The position numbers and the translations under genes are program-made. Below the pieces are notes generated by a model that saw only the letters and a program-made list of their open reading frames with translations, had not been told where the DNA came from and ran no database searches. From assembly GCA_030830385.1 (NCBI GenBank), contig JAURNA010000321.1:1-6194 (forward strand): 6,194 bases of DNA, read 5' to 3'. This document shows, in pieces, positions 1 to 6,180 of the stretch. Positions within the stretch are counted from its first letter, which is position 1. Each line of letters begins with the position of its first letter. Source of the stretch: Crocinitomicaceae bacterium (lineage in GTDB: Bacteria > Bacteroidota > Bacteroidia > Flavobacteriales_D > Crocinitomicaceae).

Positions 1-1386
1 CTCGATGGAATCCGGATCTCCGGCCGGATCGAATTTCGAATTAAAAGTTTGCACCGAACCGAAGAACAACGGCCCCCAGATTTCGTACACTTTCGTTCCA
101 TCTTCCCTGAATCGTTTTCGCGCTCGAATCATCGTCGCATTCTTCCAGGCGAAAACAAGTGCGGACATAATAACACCGACGATCACGGCTATTGCCAAAT
201 CCTGCCAGACGGTAACAGCGGACACGGTTATCAGGACGATCGTATCTGAGAGCGGAATCTTGTGCATGATTCTGAAGCTACTCCACGCGAATGTTCCAAC
301 GACTACCATGAACATTACTCCGACCAGCGCGGCAATCGGAATTTGTTCAATTAATGGTGCTCCTACAAGGATGAAGAGCAAAAGTGTTACCGCTGCCATT
401 GTACCGGATAATCGACCTCTGCCACCGGCATTTACGTTGATAATCGATTGACCGATCATGGCGCAACCCCCCATTCCGCCGAAAAGCCCGTTGAGAATAT
501 TCGCGCCTCCCTGAGCCACACATTCGCGATTTCCACTCCCCCGTGTATCGGTTAATTCATCGACCAGATTGAGCGTCATGAGCGATTCAATCAGTCCAAT
601 GGCAGCCAGAAGGAATGCGGTAGAGATCACCAGGTCCCAGTGACCATCAATGGTTCCAATGAACGAAAATAGATCCGATTGAAAGCTTGGCAGGGAGCCT
701 TGAAGCCCGGAACCTCCCGCGTCCTGAATGAACGATCCTACGGTACCAACATCCAGATTCCCGAATATTGCAATTGCTGCCACAACGATAATCGCAGTTA
801 GAGCTGCCGGAATTTTCTCGGTGATTTTAGGCAGAATAAACATGATGGTCATGGTTAATGCTACCAATCCCACCATGACATAGAGGGGAGCTCCCTGAAT
901 CCATTGCTGTTCGCCGTTCACACTCTCCTTGAACATTCCAAGCTGGGACAGAAAAATAACGATCGCAAGACCATTTACGAAGCCCATCATTACGGGGCGT
1001 GGAATCAATCGGACAAATTTTCCAAGTCGTAAAACCCCTGCCATTGTCTGGATTCCTCCAACAAGAAGCAGCGTGAGAAACAACCACTGCAGCCCCAAAT
1101 TTTCAGTGGGTTGATCCAGGTTCAATCCGACTTCGTTTCCTTTTTGAATCAAGTGAACCATCACCACAGCCATGGCCCCGGTTGCTCCTGAAATCATTCC
1201 GGGCCGCCCTCCAAAGAGAGAAGTCACAATTCCCATCATGAATGCTCCGTAGAGTCCTACCATGGGATCGATGCCCGCTACAAAAGCGAACGCAACGGCT
1301 TCGGGCACAAGCGCAAGCGCAACGGTAAGTCCGGAAAGAATATCGTCTTTGGGGTTGAAGGTAAAGTTGCGGAAGAGATTTTTCAT
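1..1386 (-). CDS. SulP-family inorganic anion transporter (3' end outside window)
   Basis: The frame is open from the ATG at 1386 to the left edge, 462 codons without a stop, so the C-terminus is missing. SulP proteins are inner-membrane carriers of sulfate, bicarbonate or similar anions, with a 14-helix membrane domain followed by a cytoplasmic STAS domain. Visible family marks are the N-terminal block ALVPEAVAFAFVAGIDP (residues about 26-41), GGRPGMISGATGAMAVVM (about 59-76), which forms part of the anion site in the family, the conserved Glu267 in GLIESLMTLNLVDE, and GGMGGCAMIGQSIINVNAGG (303-322). The STAS domain begins near residue 432 with KVYEIWGPLFFGSVQTF and is cut after about 30 residues; I expect roughly 50-80 more. 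The start is supported by a strong promoter 24 bases upstream and by the usual short N-terminus MKNLFRNF. The substrate cannot be read from sequence; sulfate and bicarbonate are both possible. The family call is secure. Confidence 0.95.
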   Translation of the reverse strand, partial: MKNLFRNFTFNPKDDILSGLTVALALVPEAVAFAFVAGIDPMVGLYGAFMMGIVTSLFGGRPGMISGATGAMAVVMVHLIQKGNEVGLNLDQPTENLGLQWLFLTLLLVGGIQTMAGVLRLGKFVRLIPRPVMMGFVNGLAIVIFLSQLGMFKESVNGEQQWIQGAPLYVMVGLVALTMTIMFILPKITEKIPAALTAIIVVAAIAIFGNLDVGTVGSFIQDAGGSGLQGSLPSFQSDLFSFIGTIDGHWDLVISTAFLLAAIGLIESLMTLNLVDELTDTRGSGNRECVAQGGANILNGLFGGMGGCAMIGQSIINVNAGGRGRLSGTMAAVTLLLFILVGAPLIEQIPIAALVGVMFMVVVGTFAWSSFRIMHKIPLSDTIVLITVSAVTVWQDLAIAVIVGVIMSALVFAWKNATMIRARKRFREDGTKVYEIWGPLFFGSVQTFNSKFDPAGDPDSIE

Positions 1387-1409
1387 GTTGTGCGTTCAAA
1401 AAGAAACGG

Positions 1410-1439
1410 CAAAAATAAGGGGATAGGGGGGATTCGCAA
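1410..1439 (-). promoter_or_regulatory. Bacteroidota-type promoter of the SulP gene
   Basis: On the minus strand TTG (1439-1437) is followed after exactly 19 bases by TATTTTTG (1417-1410). This fits the Bacteroidota primary sigma factor consensus (a TTG -33 element and a TAnnTTTG -7 element) without a mismatch. Transcription would start near 1404 and give a leader of under 20 bases before the ATG at 1386. No Shine-Dalgarno sequence is visible, which is normal in this phylum. Confidence 0.72.
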
Positions 1440-1833
1440 GGACCTAGGGAAGAGAGTTTTGAGAAATTCGATGAACAACATGAAACACTGGGTACAGGGA
1501 GGGAACCTTTCGACAAATGGGATTGCCCGGAGGAGTATCCTCTAACTCCTACGAAACCAACGAGTTGATCGTTGCGTGGCACGCGTTTGATGTGCGTTGA
1601 AATCGTGAACAGCAGATTCCCAAAAACCGTTGGGTTCCATAGCGAATCAAGGAATGTTCATTCTCGTTGCCCTCTTTCTTGCTTTTAGAACCGGTATTCC
1701 ACGTACGAAATACCCGATTGTGCACCGAACAAACCCTCAAAAACGGGCTGTACGTGAAGATTGCGAGCCGGGCATGCCCTCCGGATGAATCCGTAGCGTT
1801 TTCGATGCCTGTGAATACTTGATACAACGTGTG
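1440..1833. other. Gene-poor gap rich in short inverted repeats
   Basis: I see no convincing gene here. One minus-strand frame stays open from a TTG at 1827 to 1549 (92 codons), but its product is rich in Arg, Ser and Cys and resembles no family I know. The region holds several dyads: 1530-1534/1538-1542, 1558-1563/1569-1574 (CAACGA, five-base loop, TCGTTG), 1574-1578/1580-1584, 1652-1656/1659-1663, a long-range pair 1697-1706/1750-1758 with an inner CCCG/CGGG pair (1713-1716/1744-1747), and the ten-base palindrome GGGCATGCCC at 1770-1779. No hairpin followed by a T-run was found after the J-protein gene. A dispersed repeat, a structured RNA or decayed coding sequence are all possible. Confidence 0.45.
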
Positions 1834-2697
1834 TTAAACAAACCCTGCCGTCAAAAAATGAAGCCAATGATCGTTGTTAAGCAGAAACCAGATCAAGGCC
1901 GCATTTACTCCCCAATACGATAGTTGAAACAGTACCGTAAAAATGACATTTTTCCGTTTGTACAACAGCGTGAAAAGGGGAAGCAGCAGAACGAAGCTGA
2001 TTATCCATTGATTGCTCCGAAAGGAATAGTGCGTTTTGAAATGAGAGTCGTTGACCTTTCCGCGGGAAATGAGTTGAATGGGCTCGTGAAATATCCAACT
2101 TTTTTCTGTGATAATTGATGGATAGCGCCCGTAAAGATTGTAGTTCACCTTTGAAACCCAATAGGTTTGATCCATCTCCGTTTTGATTGCGGTAAGGAGT
2201 TCTTCATCACCTCCAAACCCTGCGTTGAGGGAATAATGAGTAACGCGATCCGGCTCAAAATGAGAAGGAAGAAATCGATCGGCAAGAAGTCCAGCGGTAA
2301 TCAAAATTCCCAATATCGCTGAAATGCGTAGGGTTTTCCATTTAACGCCCTTTGTCAATTGTTTGAAGTACTGCTCATTTTCTTCATGCTCCTGAATGAT
2401 TTGCTCGTAATGCCGTTGACGGGCTTCTTTCATTCGCTCTTCTTGTGTAGGAGCTGGATTTCCGGTATGCGCTGCGCGCCGCGCTTTGGATTGCGTCGTA
2501 CATTGGGGCGGAGCCTGTTTTTTTCCGATGAGTATTTCGTAAGCGTCAGTAAGTTCAATGAAGCGTTGTTTCGCTTCTGCAGACGGATTTCGATCCGGAT
2601 GAAACTGCATGGCAAGTTTGCGATATCGTTTGCGAACATCGGTTTCGGAGGCTCCGTTTGGGAGGTTCAGAATGCTATAATACTTGCTCAATCGCAT
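1834..2697 (-). CDS. Membrane-anchored J-domain (DnaJ-like) protein
   Basis: This 287-residue protein starts directly with a J domain (residues about 5-60): KYYSILNL, then RKRYRKLAMQFHPDRNPSAE with the invariant HPD at 33-35, then AYEILIG. J domains stimulate the ATPase of DnaK and recruit it to a site. A charged linker follows (about 61-120) and is likely helical between 85 and 115. A hydrophobic segment lies at about 123-142, a polar loop of about 85 residues at 145-229, and two more hydrophobic segments at about 231-246 and 251-273. There is no Gly/Phe region, zinc-finger domain or DnaJ C-terminal substrate domain, so it is not the general chaperone DnaJ. The start is firm, because the J domain begins at residue 5 and the next Met is inside it. 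The start lies 23 bases inside the end of menE, so translational coupling is likely. The C-terminal part resembles no family I can name, and its client is unknown. Confidence 0.85.
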   Translation of the reverse strand: MRLSKYYSILNLPNGASETDVRKRYRKLAMQFHPDRNPSAEAKQRFIELTDAYEILIGKKQAPPQCTTQSKARRAAHTGNPAPTQEERMKEARQRHYEQIIQEHEENEQYFKQLTKGVKWKTLRISAILGILITAGLLADRFLPSHFEPDRVTHYSLNAGFGGDEELLTAIKTEMDQTYWVSKVNYNLYGRYPSIITEKSWIFHEPIQLISRGKVNDSHFKTHYSFRSNQWIISFVLLLPLFTLLYKRKNVIFTVLFQLSYWGVNAALIWFLLNNDHWLHFLTAGFV

Positions 2698-3673
2698 GTT
2701 CTGTCAATTCCCGGGTGCGCTTGCGGTCAATTTTTTCGTTTGTGCGGACGAATTCGTTTATCCAGTAAATTTTCTTAGGGCATTTGTACCTGGGCACGAG
2801 TGCTTCCAGTTGTTTTTTCCTGACTTCAAATTTTGGCCCTTCGATACAGAGAGTGAGCGATTCTCCCAGTTGTGAGTCCTGTTCTCCAAACACAAAAAAC
2901 GGAGCGGAAATAGCACGGCTCAACCGGCGTTCAATTTCTTCCGGATGAATTTTGATCCCACCGCTGTTGATGGTAAAATCGCTGCGCCCCAGCCAACGAA
3001 ATCGGGTAGGGGAATTCAATTCGACTTCATCATTTGTAACGAGGTTCTCTACTTCTATGTGAGGGGCTCTGATAACCAATTTTCCACCCAATTCCGAAAA
3101 TGAAACTCCGGGAAGAGCCTCATAGAGATTTTGAGTAGACCCGCATTTGCGCATGGCAACGTGAGAATATGTCTCTGTCATTCCGTAGGTTTGATAAACC
3201 GATGTCGTAAGGATCGAGCATTTTTCGTTTAGTTCAGAGGGCATAGGTGCTCCGCCCACAATCAATTTGTCAATCTGATTGTGTTTCAATTCTTCGAAAC
3301 TATTCTCCAGTTGCATCGGAACCATCGCAGCGAAGTCGATGTGAAAACCAATGTTCTTTATAGGAGAAGAGGAAGGGGCAACAGCATACAATTTTAACTT
3401 CCCTACAATGGAACGAACGATCATCATCATTCCGCCCACTTTGTCTGCGGGTAGGCAAAGCAGCGCTGAATCGCCCTCTTTGATCCCCAGGAATTCCAAC
3501 GTTGCTTTTGCTGATGCAATCATCCGTTTTTTTTGAAGCCGGATTTCTTTGGGTGTGCCGGTGGACCCGGAAGTGTATGCGGAAATAAAATCTTCTTCGT
3601 TATTCCACAGCTCAAGAAACTCCTCAATGTTTGAGCGAAACGAAGGATCCGGGTCCAAAAAATGCACGTCCAT
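2675..3673 (-). CDS. menE: o-Succinylbenzoate--CoA ligase-like AMP-forming enzyme (short form)
   Basis: A 332-residue acyl-adenylate-forming enzyme. MenE activates o-succinylbenzoate with ATP and CoA in the cytoplasm during menaquinone synthesis. Motifs in order: the phosphate-binding loop YTSGSTGTPKEI (33-44); LCLPADKVGGMMMIVR (72-87), typical of MenE; GGAPMP (140-145); the adenine motif YQTYGMTET (160-168); the hinge GRSDFTINSGGIKIHPEEIE (229-248); and the C-terminal NEKIDR with the presumed adenylation lysine Lys315. The enzyme lacks roughly the first 100 residues of the 450-residue enterobacterial form. From general knowledge, a short MenE is usual in Bacteroidota, so I read this as normal and not truncated. 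The upstream frame runs about 35 codons further without an ATG, GTG or TTG, which supports the ATG at 3673. No other men gene is visible, so another small acyl-CoA ligase role is possible, though MenE fits best. Confidence 0.82.
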   Translation of the reverse strand: MDVHFLDPDPSFRSNIEEFLELWNNEEDFISAYTSGSTGTPKEIRLQKKRMIASAKATLEFLGIKEGDSALLCLPADKVGGMMMIVRSIVGKLKLYAVAPSSSPIKNIGFHIDFAAMVPMQLENSFEELKHNQIDKLIVGGAPMPSELNEKCSILTTSVYQTYGMTETYSHVAMRKCGSTQNLYEALPGVSFSELGGKLVIRAPHIEVENLVTNDEVELNSPTRFRWLGRSDFTINSGGIKIHPEEIERRLSRAISAPFFVFGEQDSQLGESLTLCIEGPKFEVRKKQLEALVPRYKCPKKIYWINEFVRTNEKIDRKRTRELTEHAIEQVL

Positions 3674-3705
3674 TGGTTTTGGAATGGAATTTGTGTTAAA
3701 AGTAA

Positions 3706-3718
3706 CAAACTTCGTTTG
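3706..3718. repeat. Short inverted repeat between divergent menE and thioredoxin genes
   Basis: CAAAC-TTC-GTTTG is a perfect five-base inverted repeat with a three-base centre. It lies about 33 bases before the menE start and about 32 bases before the thioredoxin -7 element. It could be an operator or a small hairpin in the menE leader, but an arm of this length also arises by chance. Confidence 0.25.
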
Positions 3719-3749
3719 CCCGGAGGACGCAGGTTTTTCCGGTGAATGA

Positions 3750-3757
3750 TAATTTTG
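3750..3757 (+). promoter_or_regulatory. -7 promoter element of the thioredoxin-like gene
   Basis: TAATTTTG matches the Bacteroidota -7 consensus TAnnTTTG exactly. Transcription would begin near 3763-3765 and leave a leader of about 20 bases before the ATG at 3784. No TTG lies at the expected 17-23 base spacing upstream; the nearest TTTG (3715-3718) is 31 bases away. The promoter is therefore weak, activator-dependent or misassigned. Confidence 0.45.
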
Positions 3758-3783
3758 TAATTTAACTTGTGAAATTCAAGGTT

Positions 3784-4212
3784 ATGAAAAAGTATTTCGG
3801 TGTGTTTTTGGTGGCATTTTTAGGACTTTTATTGTTCACAAATACATCAGCATCTCAAGCCAAAACGGGAATCGTATTCTCTAAGATTCGGTTTGATGCT
3901 GCGTTGAAAAAGTCGAACAAAACAGGTAAGTTGATTTTTATTGATGCCTATACAGACTGGTGTGGACCGTGTAAGAAAATGGCGGCAACAACTTTCAGGG
4001 ACAAAGAGATCGGAGAGGTGTTCAATGAGAATTTCATCAATATGAAAGTGGAGATGGAAAAAGAGGAAGACGGGGAAGAGATCGCGGCTCGTTATCGAGT
4101 CAGAGCCTATCCAACCTTATTGATTATCGACGGAGATGGAAAATTGATCAAACAAGTTATCGGTTTCCAAACCAAAGACCGATTGATGGCATTGGCAGAA
4201 TCCGTGCTGTAG
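3784..4212 (+). CDS. Exported thioredoxin-like protein (WCGPC active site)
   Basis: This 142-residue protein has a signal peptide: MKK, a hydrophobic core at about 4-18, then TNTSASQAK with likely cleavage after Ala23 or Ala26. A single thioredoxin domain follows. The redox motif is DWCGPCKKM (Cys60 and Cys63), and YPT (109-111) supplies the cis-proline loop opposite the active site. The pattern of GKLIFIDAYTDWCGPCKKM, then NENFINMKVEME, then RVRAYPTLLIIDGDGK fits the thioredoxin_7/DsbD-gamma-like group. It probably acts in the periplasm as a disulfide reductase or in thiol quality control; the partner is unknown. An in-frame GTG at 3769 would add five residues, but the ATG is preferred because the signal peptide begins there with MKK and the predicted transcript starts just before it. 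AAGG lies only two bases before the ATG, so a Shine-Dalgarno role is doubtful. It faces away from menE and converges on rpsA. Confidence 0.88.
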   Translation: MKKYFGVFLVAFLGLLLFTNTSASQAKTGIVFSKIRFDAALKKSNKTGKLIFIDAYTDWCGPCKKMAATTFRDKEIGEVFNENFINMKVEMEKEEDGEEIAARYRVRAYPTLLIIDGDGKLIKQVIGFQTKDRLMALAESVL

Positions 4213-4231
4213 AAAACTCGGCAAAAATAAA

Positions 4232-4261
4232 AGGCTGCCTCGTTCTGAGACAGCCTCTTTT
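4232..4261. terminator. Bidirectional intrinsic terminator between convergent genes
   Basis: AGGCTG (4232-4237) pairs with CAGCCT (4251-4256), and CTC (4239-4241) pairs with GAG (4247-4249) around the loop GTTCT, with one C/A mismatch between the two stems. On the plus strand the stem is followed by CTTTTG and ends the thioredoxin transcript 20 bases after its stop. On the minus strand it is followed by TTTTATTTTT (4232-4223) and is a strong terminator for rpsA, whose stop lies 26 bases before the hairpin. Confidence 0.88.
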
Positions 4262-4282
4262 GTATCTTAAAATGGACTTAGG

Positions 4283-6037
4283 TTATTGATTCCCGTCCAT
4301 CTTTTGTTTCAACGCTGCAAGTGCGTCAAGATCACCAAGTGTAGATTTTTCTGCGCTTTGGTTTACTTGCTTCACGGAAGCAGAAGTGTTTTTCTTCGGC
4401 TTATCCGATACTTCTTCGAAAGTAGCTGTGTGTGAAACAACGATCTTTCGGGCGTCTTTGTTGAATTCAATGATTACGAAATCCAATGCGTCTTCAACCT
4501 TCGCATTTGAACCGTCTTCCTTTCGCATGTGACGCGCAGGACAGATTCCTTCAAGTCCGTATGGCAATGCCACGATTCCCGACTTATCTTTCAGGTCGAT
4601 GATAGTACCCGGGTGGGTAGAACCTTCTGTAAAGGTATCGGCAAATACTTCCCATGGATTTTCCTCAAGTTGCTTGTGTCCGAGTGAAATACGACGGTTT
4701 TCGCGATCGATCTCGAGAACGATTACTTCCATCGTGTCACCTACTTTACAGAATTCTGACGGGTGCTTCACTTTCTTTTGCCATGAAAGGTCAGAAATGT
4801 GAATCAATCCGTCAACTCCTTCTTCCAACTCAACGAATACTCCGAAGTTCGTGAAGTTGCGAACTTTCGCTTCGTGACGTGTGTGAACAGCAAACTTGCT
4901 TTCGATTGCTTCCCATGGATCTGGCATCAGTTGCTTGATTCCAAGGGACATCTTGCGCTCTTCGCGATCCAATGTAAGGATTACGGATTCGATCTCATCT
5001 CCAACTTTCAGGAAGTCCTGAGCCGAACGAAGATGCTGTGACCAGCTCATTTCAGAAACGTGTATCAATCCTTCTACGCCAGTAGCGATTTCCACAAATG
5101 CTCCATAATCTGCCATTACGACAACTTTTCCTTTCACTTTGTCACCAATGTTCATGTTCGGATCCAAAGAATCCCACGGATGTGGTTGAAGTTGCTTCAT
5201 GCCCAGTGCAATTCGTTTCTTCTCATCATCGAAGTCAAGAATTACAACGTTGAGTTTTTCATCCAATGAAACGACCTCTTCCGGGTGGTTAACACGACCC
5301 CATGAAAGATCTGTAATGTGAATCAATCCGTCAACTCCGCCAAGGTCGATGAATACACCGTAAGAAGTAATGTTCTTAACAGTACCTTCCAATACCTGAC
5401 CTTTCTCAAGTCCGGAAATGATTTGTTTTTTCTGCTCTTCAAGCTCTGCTTCGATAAGCGCTTTGTGAGAAACAACCACGTTTTTGAATTCCTGGTTGAT
5501 TTTCACCACCTTGAATTCCATGTTTTTTCCTACGTAAACATCGTAGTCACGGATTGGTTTCACGTCGATTTGAGAACCTGGAAGGAATGCTTCAAGACCG
5601 AATACGTCTACGATCAATCCTCCTTTTGTTCTGCACTTAACGAATCCGGTGATAACTTCTCCGGTCTTCAACACTTCGTTCACCTTGTTCCATGCACTGT
5701 GAACTCGCGCGATTTTGTGAGAGATTACCAATTGTCCGTACTTGTCCTCCTGTGTTTCGATGTACACGTCTACAGTGTCACCGATTTTAAGGTCTGGATT
5801 GTAACGGAATTCGTTTGATGGAACGACTCCTTCGGATTTAGAACCGATGTTGATCACCACTTCTTTTTTACCGATGGAAACAATTGTTCCTTGTGTTACT
5901 TCTCGCTCAGTTACTGAGTTGAGCGTCGTTTCGTACTTTTCTGAGAGCTCGGTACGTTCTGCGGACGAGTATCCGTCCATTTCCATTGCATCCCAGTTAA
6001 AATCTGCAGTTCCCTGCGTTTGTGTGTTGTCAGCCAT
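4283..6037 (-). CDS. rpsA: 30S ribosomal protein S1
   Basis: A 584-residue protein with six S1 (OB-fold) RNA-binding domains at about residues 46-108, 125-192, 212-281, 297-369, 384-456 and 471-537. S1 binds the small subunit and helps load mRNA, which matters in Bacteroidota because most genes lack a Shine-Dalgarno sequence. Domains 3-5 are the most regular: GVFIDLGGVDGLIHITDLSW (227-246), GVEGLIHVSEMSW (320-332) and GVDGLIHISDLSW (407-419), each ending in a KQL...PW linker. Domains 1, 2 and 6 are more divergent, as usual. The first 45 residues are acidic. The last 45 residues are a lysine- and serine-containing tail ending in LGDLDALAALKQKMDGNQ. Length and layout fit the Bacteroidota S1 family, and the gene appears intact. 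The ATG at 6037 is the natural start. It stands alone in the visible operon, with a leader of about 130 bases and its own terminator. Confidence 0.97.
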   Translation of the reverse strand: MADNTQTQGTADFNWDAMEMDGYSSAERTELSEKYETTLNSVTEREVTQGTIVSIGKKEVVINIGSKSEGVVPSNEFRYNPDLKIGDTVDVYIETQEDKYGQLVISHKIARVHSAWNKVNEVLKTGEVITGFVKCRTKGGLIVDVFGLEAFLPGSQIDVKPIRDYDVYVGKNMEFKVVKINQEFKNVVVSHKALIEAELEEQKKQIISGLEKGQVLEGTVKNITSYGVFIDLGGVDGLIHITDLSWGRVNHPEEVVSLDEKLNVVILDFDDEKKRIALGMKQLQPHPWDSLDPNMNIGDKVKGKVVVMADYGAFVEIATGVEGLIHVSEMSWSQHLRSAQDFLKVGDEIESVILTLDREERKMSLGIKQLMPDPWEAIESKFAVHTRHEAKVRNFTNFGVFVELEEGVDGLIHISDLSWQKKVKHPSEFCKVGDTMEVIVLEIDRENRRISLGHKQLEENPWEVFADTFTEGSTHPGTIIDLKDKSGIVALPYGLEGICPARHMRKEDGSNAKVEDALDFVIIEFNKDARKIVVSHTATFEEVSDKPKKNTSASVKQVNQSAEKSTLGDLDALAALKQKMDGNQ

Positions 6038-6056
6038 GTTGGCGTTTTACATTGTA

Positions 6057-6107
6057 TTCCGGATAACCCTGACTCCGGAAGGAGTTTAAATAGCCACATT
6101 CAGGGTT
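6057..6107 (-). promoter_or_regulatory. Structured rpsA mRNA leader, candidate autoregulatory element
   Basis: Read as rpsA mRNA, AACCCTGA (6107-6100) pairs with UCAGGGUU (6072-6065). Inside that helix ACUCC (6085-6081) and GGAGU (6076-6072) close a UUCC loop, the two helices sharing U6072. A competing seven-base helix joins UUCCGGA (6080-6074) to UCCGGAA (6063-6057). The two arrangements use overlapping bases and look mutually exclusive. The unpaired segment 6056-6038 leads to the start codon. Autogenous control of S1 is known in E. coli, so a leader switch is plausible here, but regulation is inferred only from base pairing. Confidence 0.5.
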
Positions 6108-6172
6108 GGGTGGCATTCTTTACAAATTCCCGATTGGGAGCAGCCCTGCGTCTTCGCTAAGCTTTACGAATA

Positions 6173-6180
6173 CAAAGGTA
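6173..6180 (-). promoter_or_regulatory. -7 promoter element of rpsA
   Basis: On the minus strand TACCTTTG matches the Bacteroidota -7 consensus TAnnTTTG exactly. The -33 element would fall beyond the right edge of the window, so only half the promoter can be checked. Transcription starting near 6166 gives an rpsA leader of about 130 bases, long enough to hold all the helices described for it. Confidence 0.55.

Noticed and set aside
5..451. Plus-strand open frame of 148 codons
   Set aside because: It is antisense to the SulP reading frame, has no recognisable motif, and the opposite strand encodes clear SulP sequence throughout.
1103..1582. Minus-strand open frame of 159 codons
   Set aside because: It overlaps the first 95 codons of the SulP gene in another frame and crosses its promoter; the SulP frame has clear family motifs and this one has none.
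1549..1827. Minus-strand open frame of 92 codons just after the J-protein gene
   Set aside because: It begins with TTG, has no recognisable domain, and its Cys/Arg/Ser-rich composition looks like translated non-coding sequence. It is treated as part of the unexplained gap.
2359..2778. Plus-strand open frame of 139 codons
   Set aside because: It is antisense to the J domain and the end of menE; the product is low in recognisable motifs.
3697..3704. Minus-strand TACTTTTA as a -7 element for menE
   Set aside because: The last base does not fit TAnnTTTG and no TTG sits at the right spacing, so it is too weak to annotate.
4222..4229. Minus-strand TATTTTTG, an exact match to the -7 consensus, with the 12-base match CGGCAAAAATAA also found at the SulP promoter
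   Set aside because: It is the T-run of the rpsA terminator and would point antisense into the thioredoxin gene. The shared 12-mer is AT-rich and explained by both functions separately.
4796..5338. Repeated 24-base stretches that could suggest a repeat array
   Set aside because: They fall within rpsA at the spacing of S1 domains and encode the repeated domain core, so this is not a CRISPR or mobile repeat.
5318..5818. Plus-strand open frame of 166 codons inside rpsA
   Set aside because: It is antisense to conserved S1 domains and its product has no recognisable family features.
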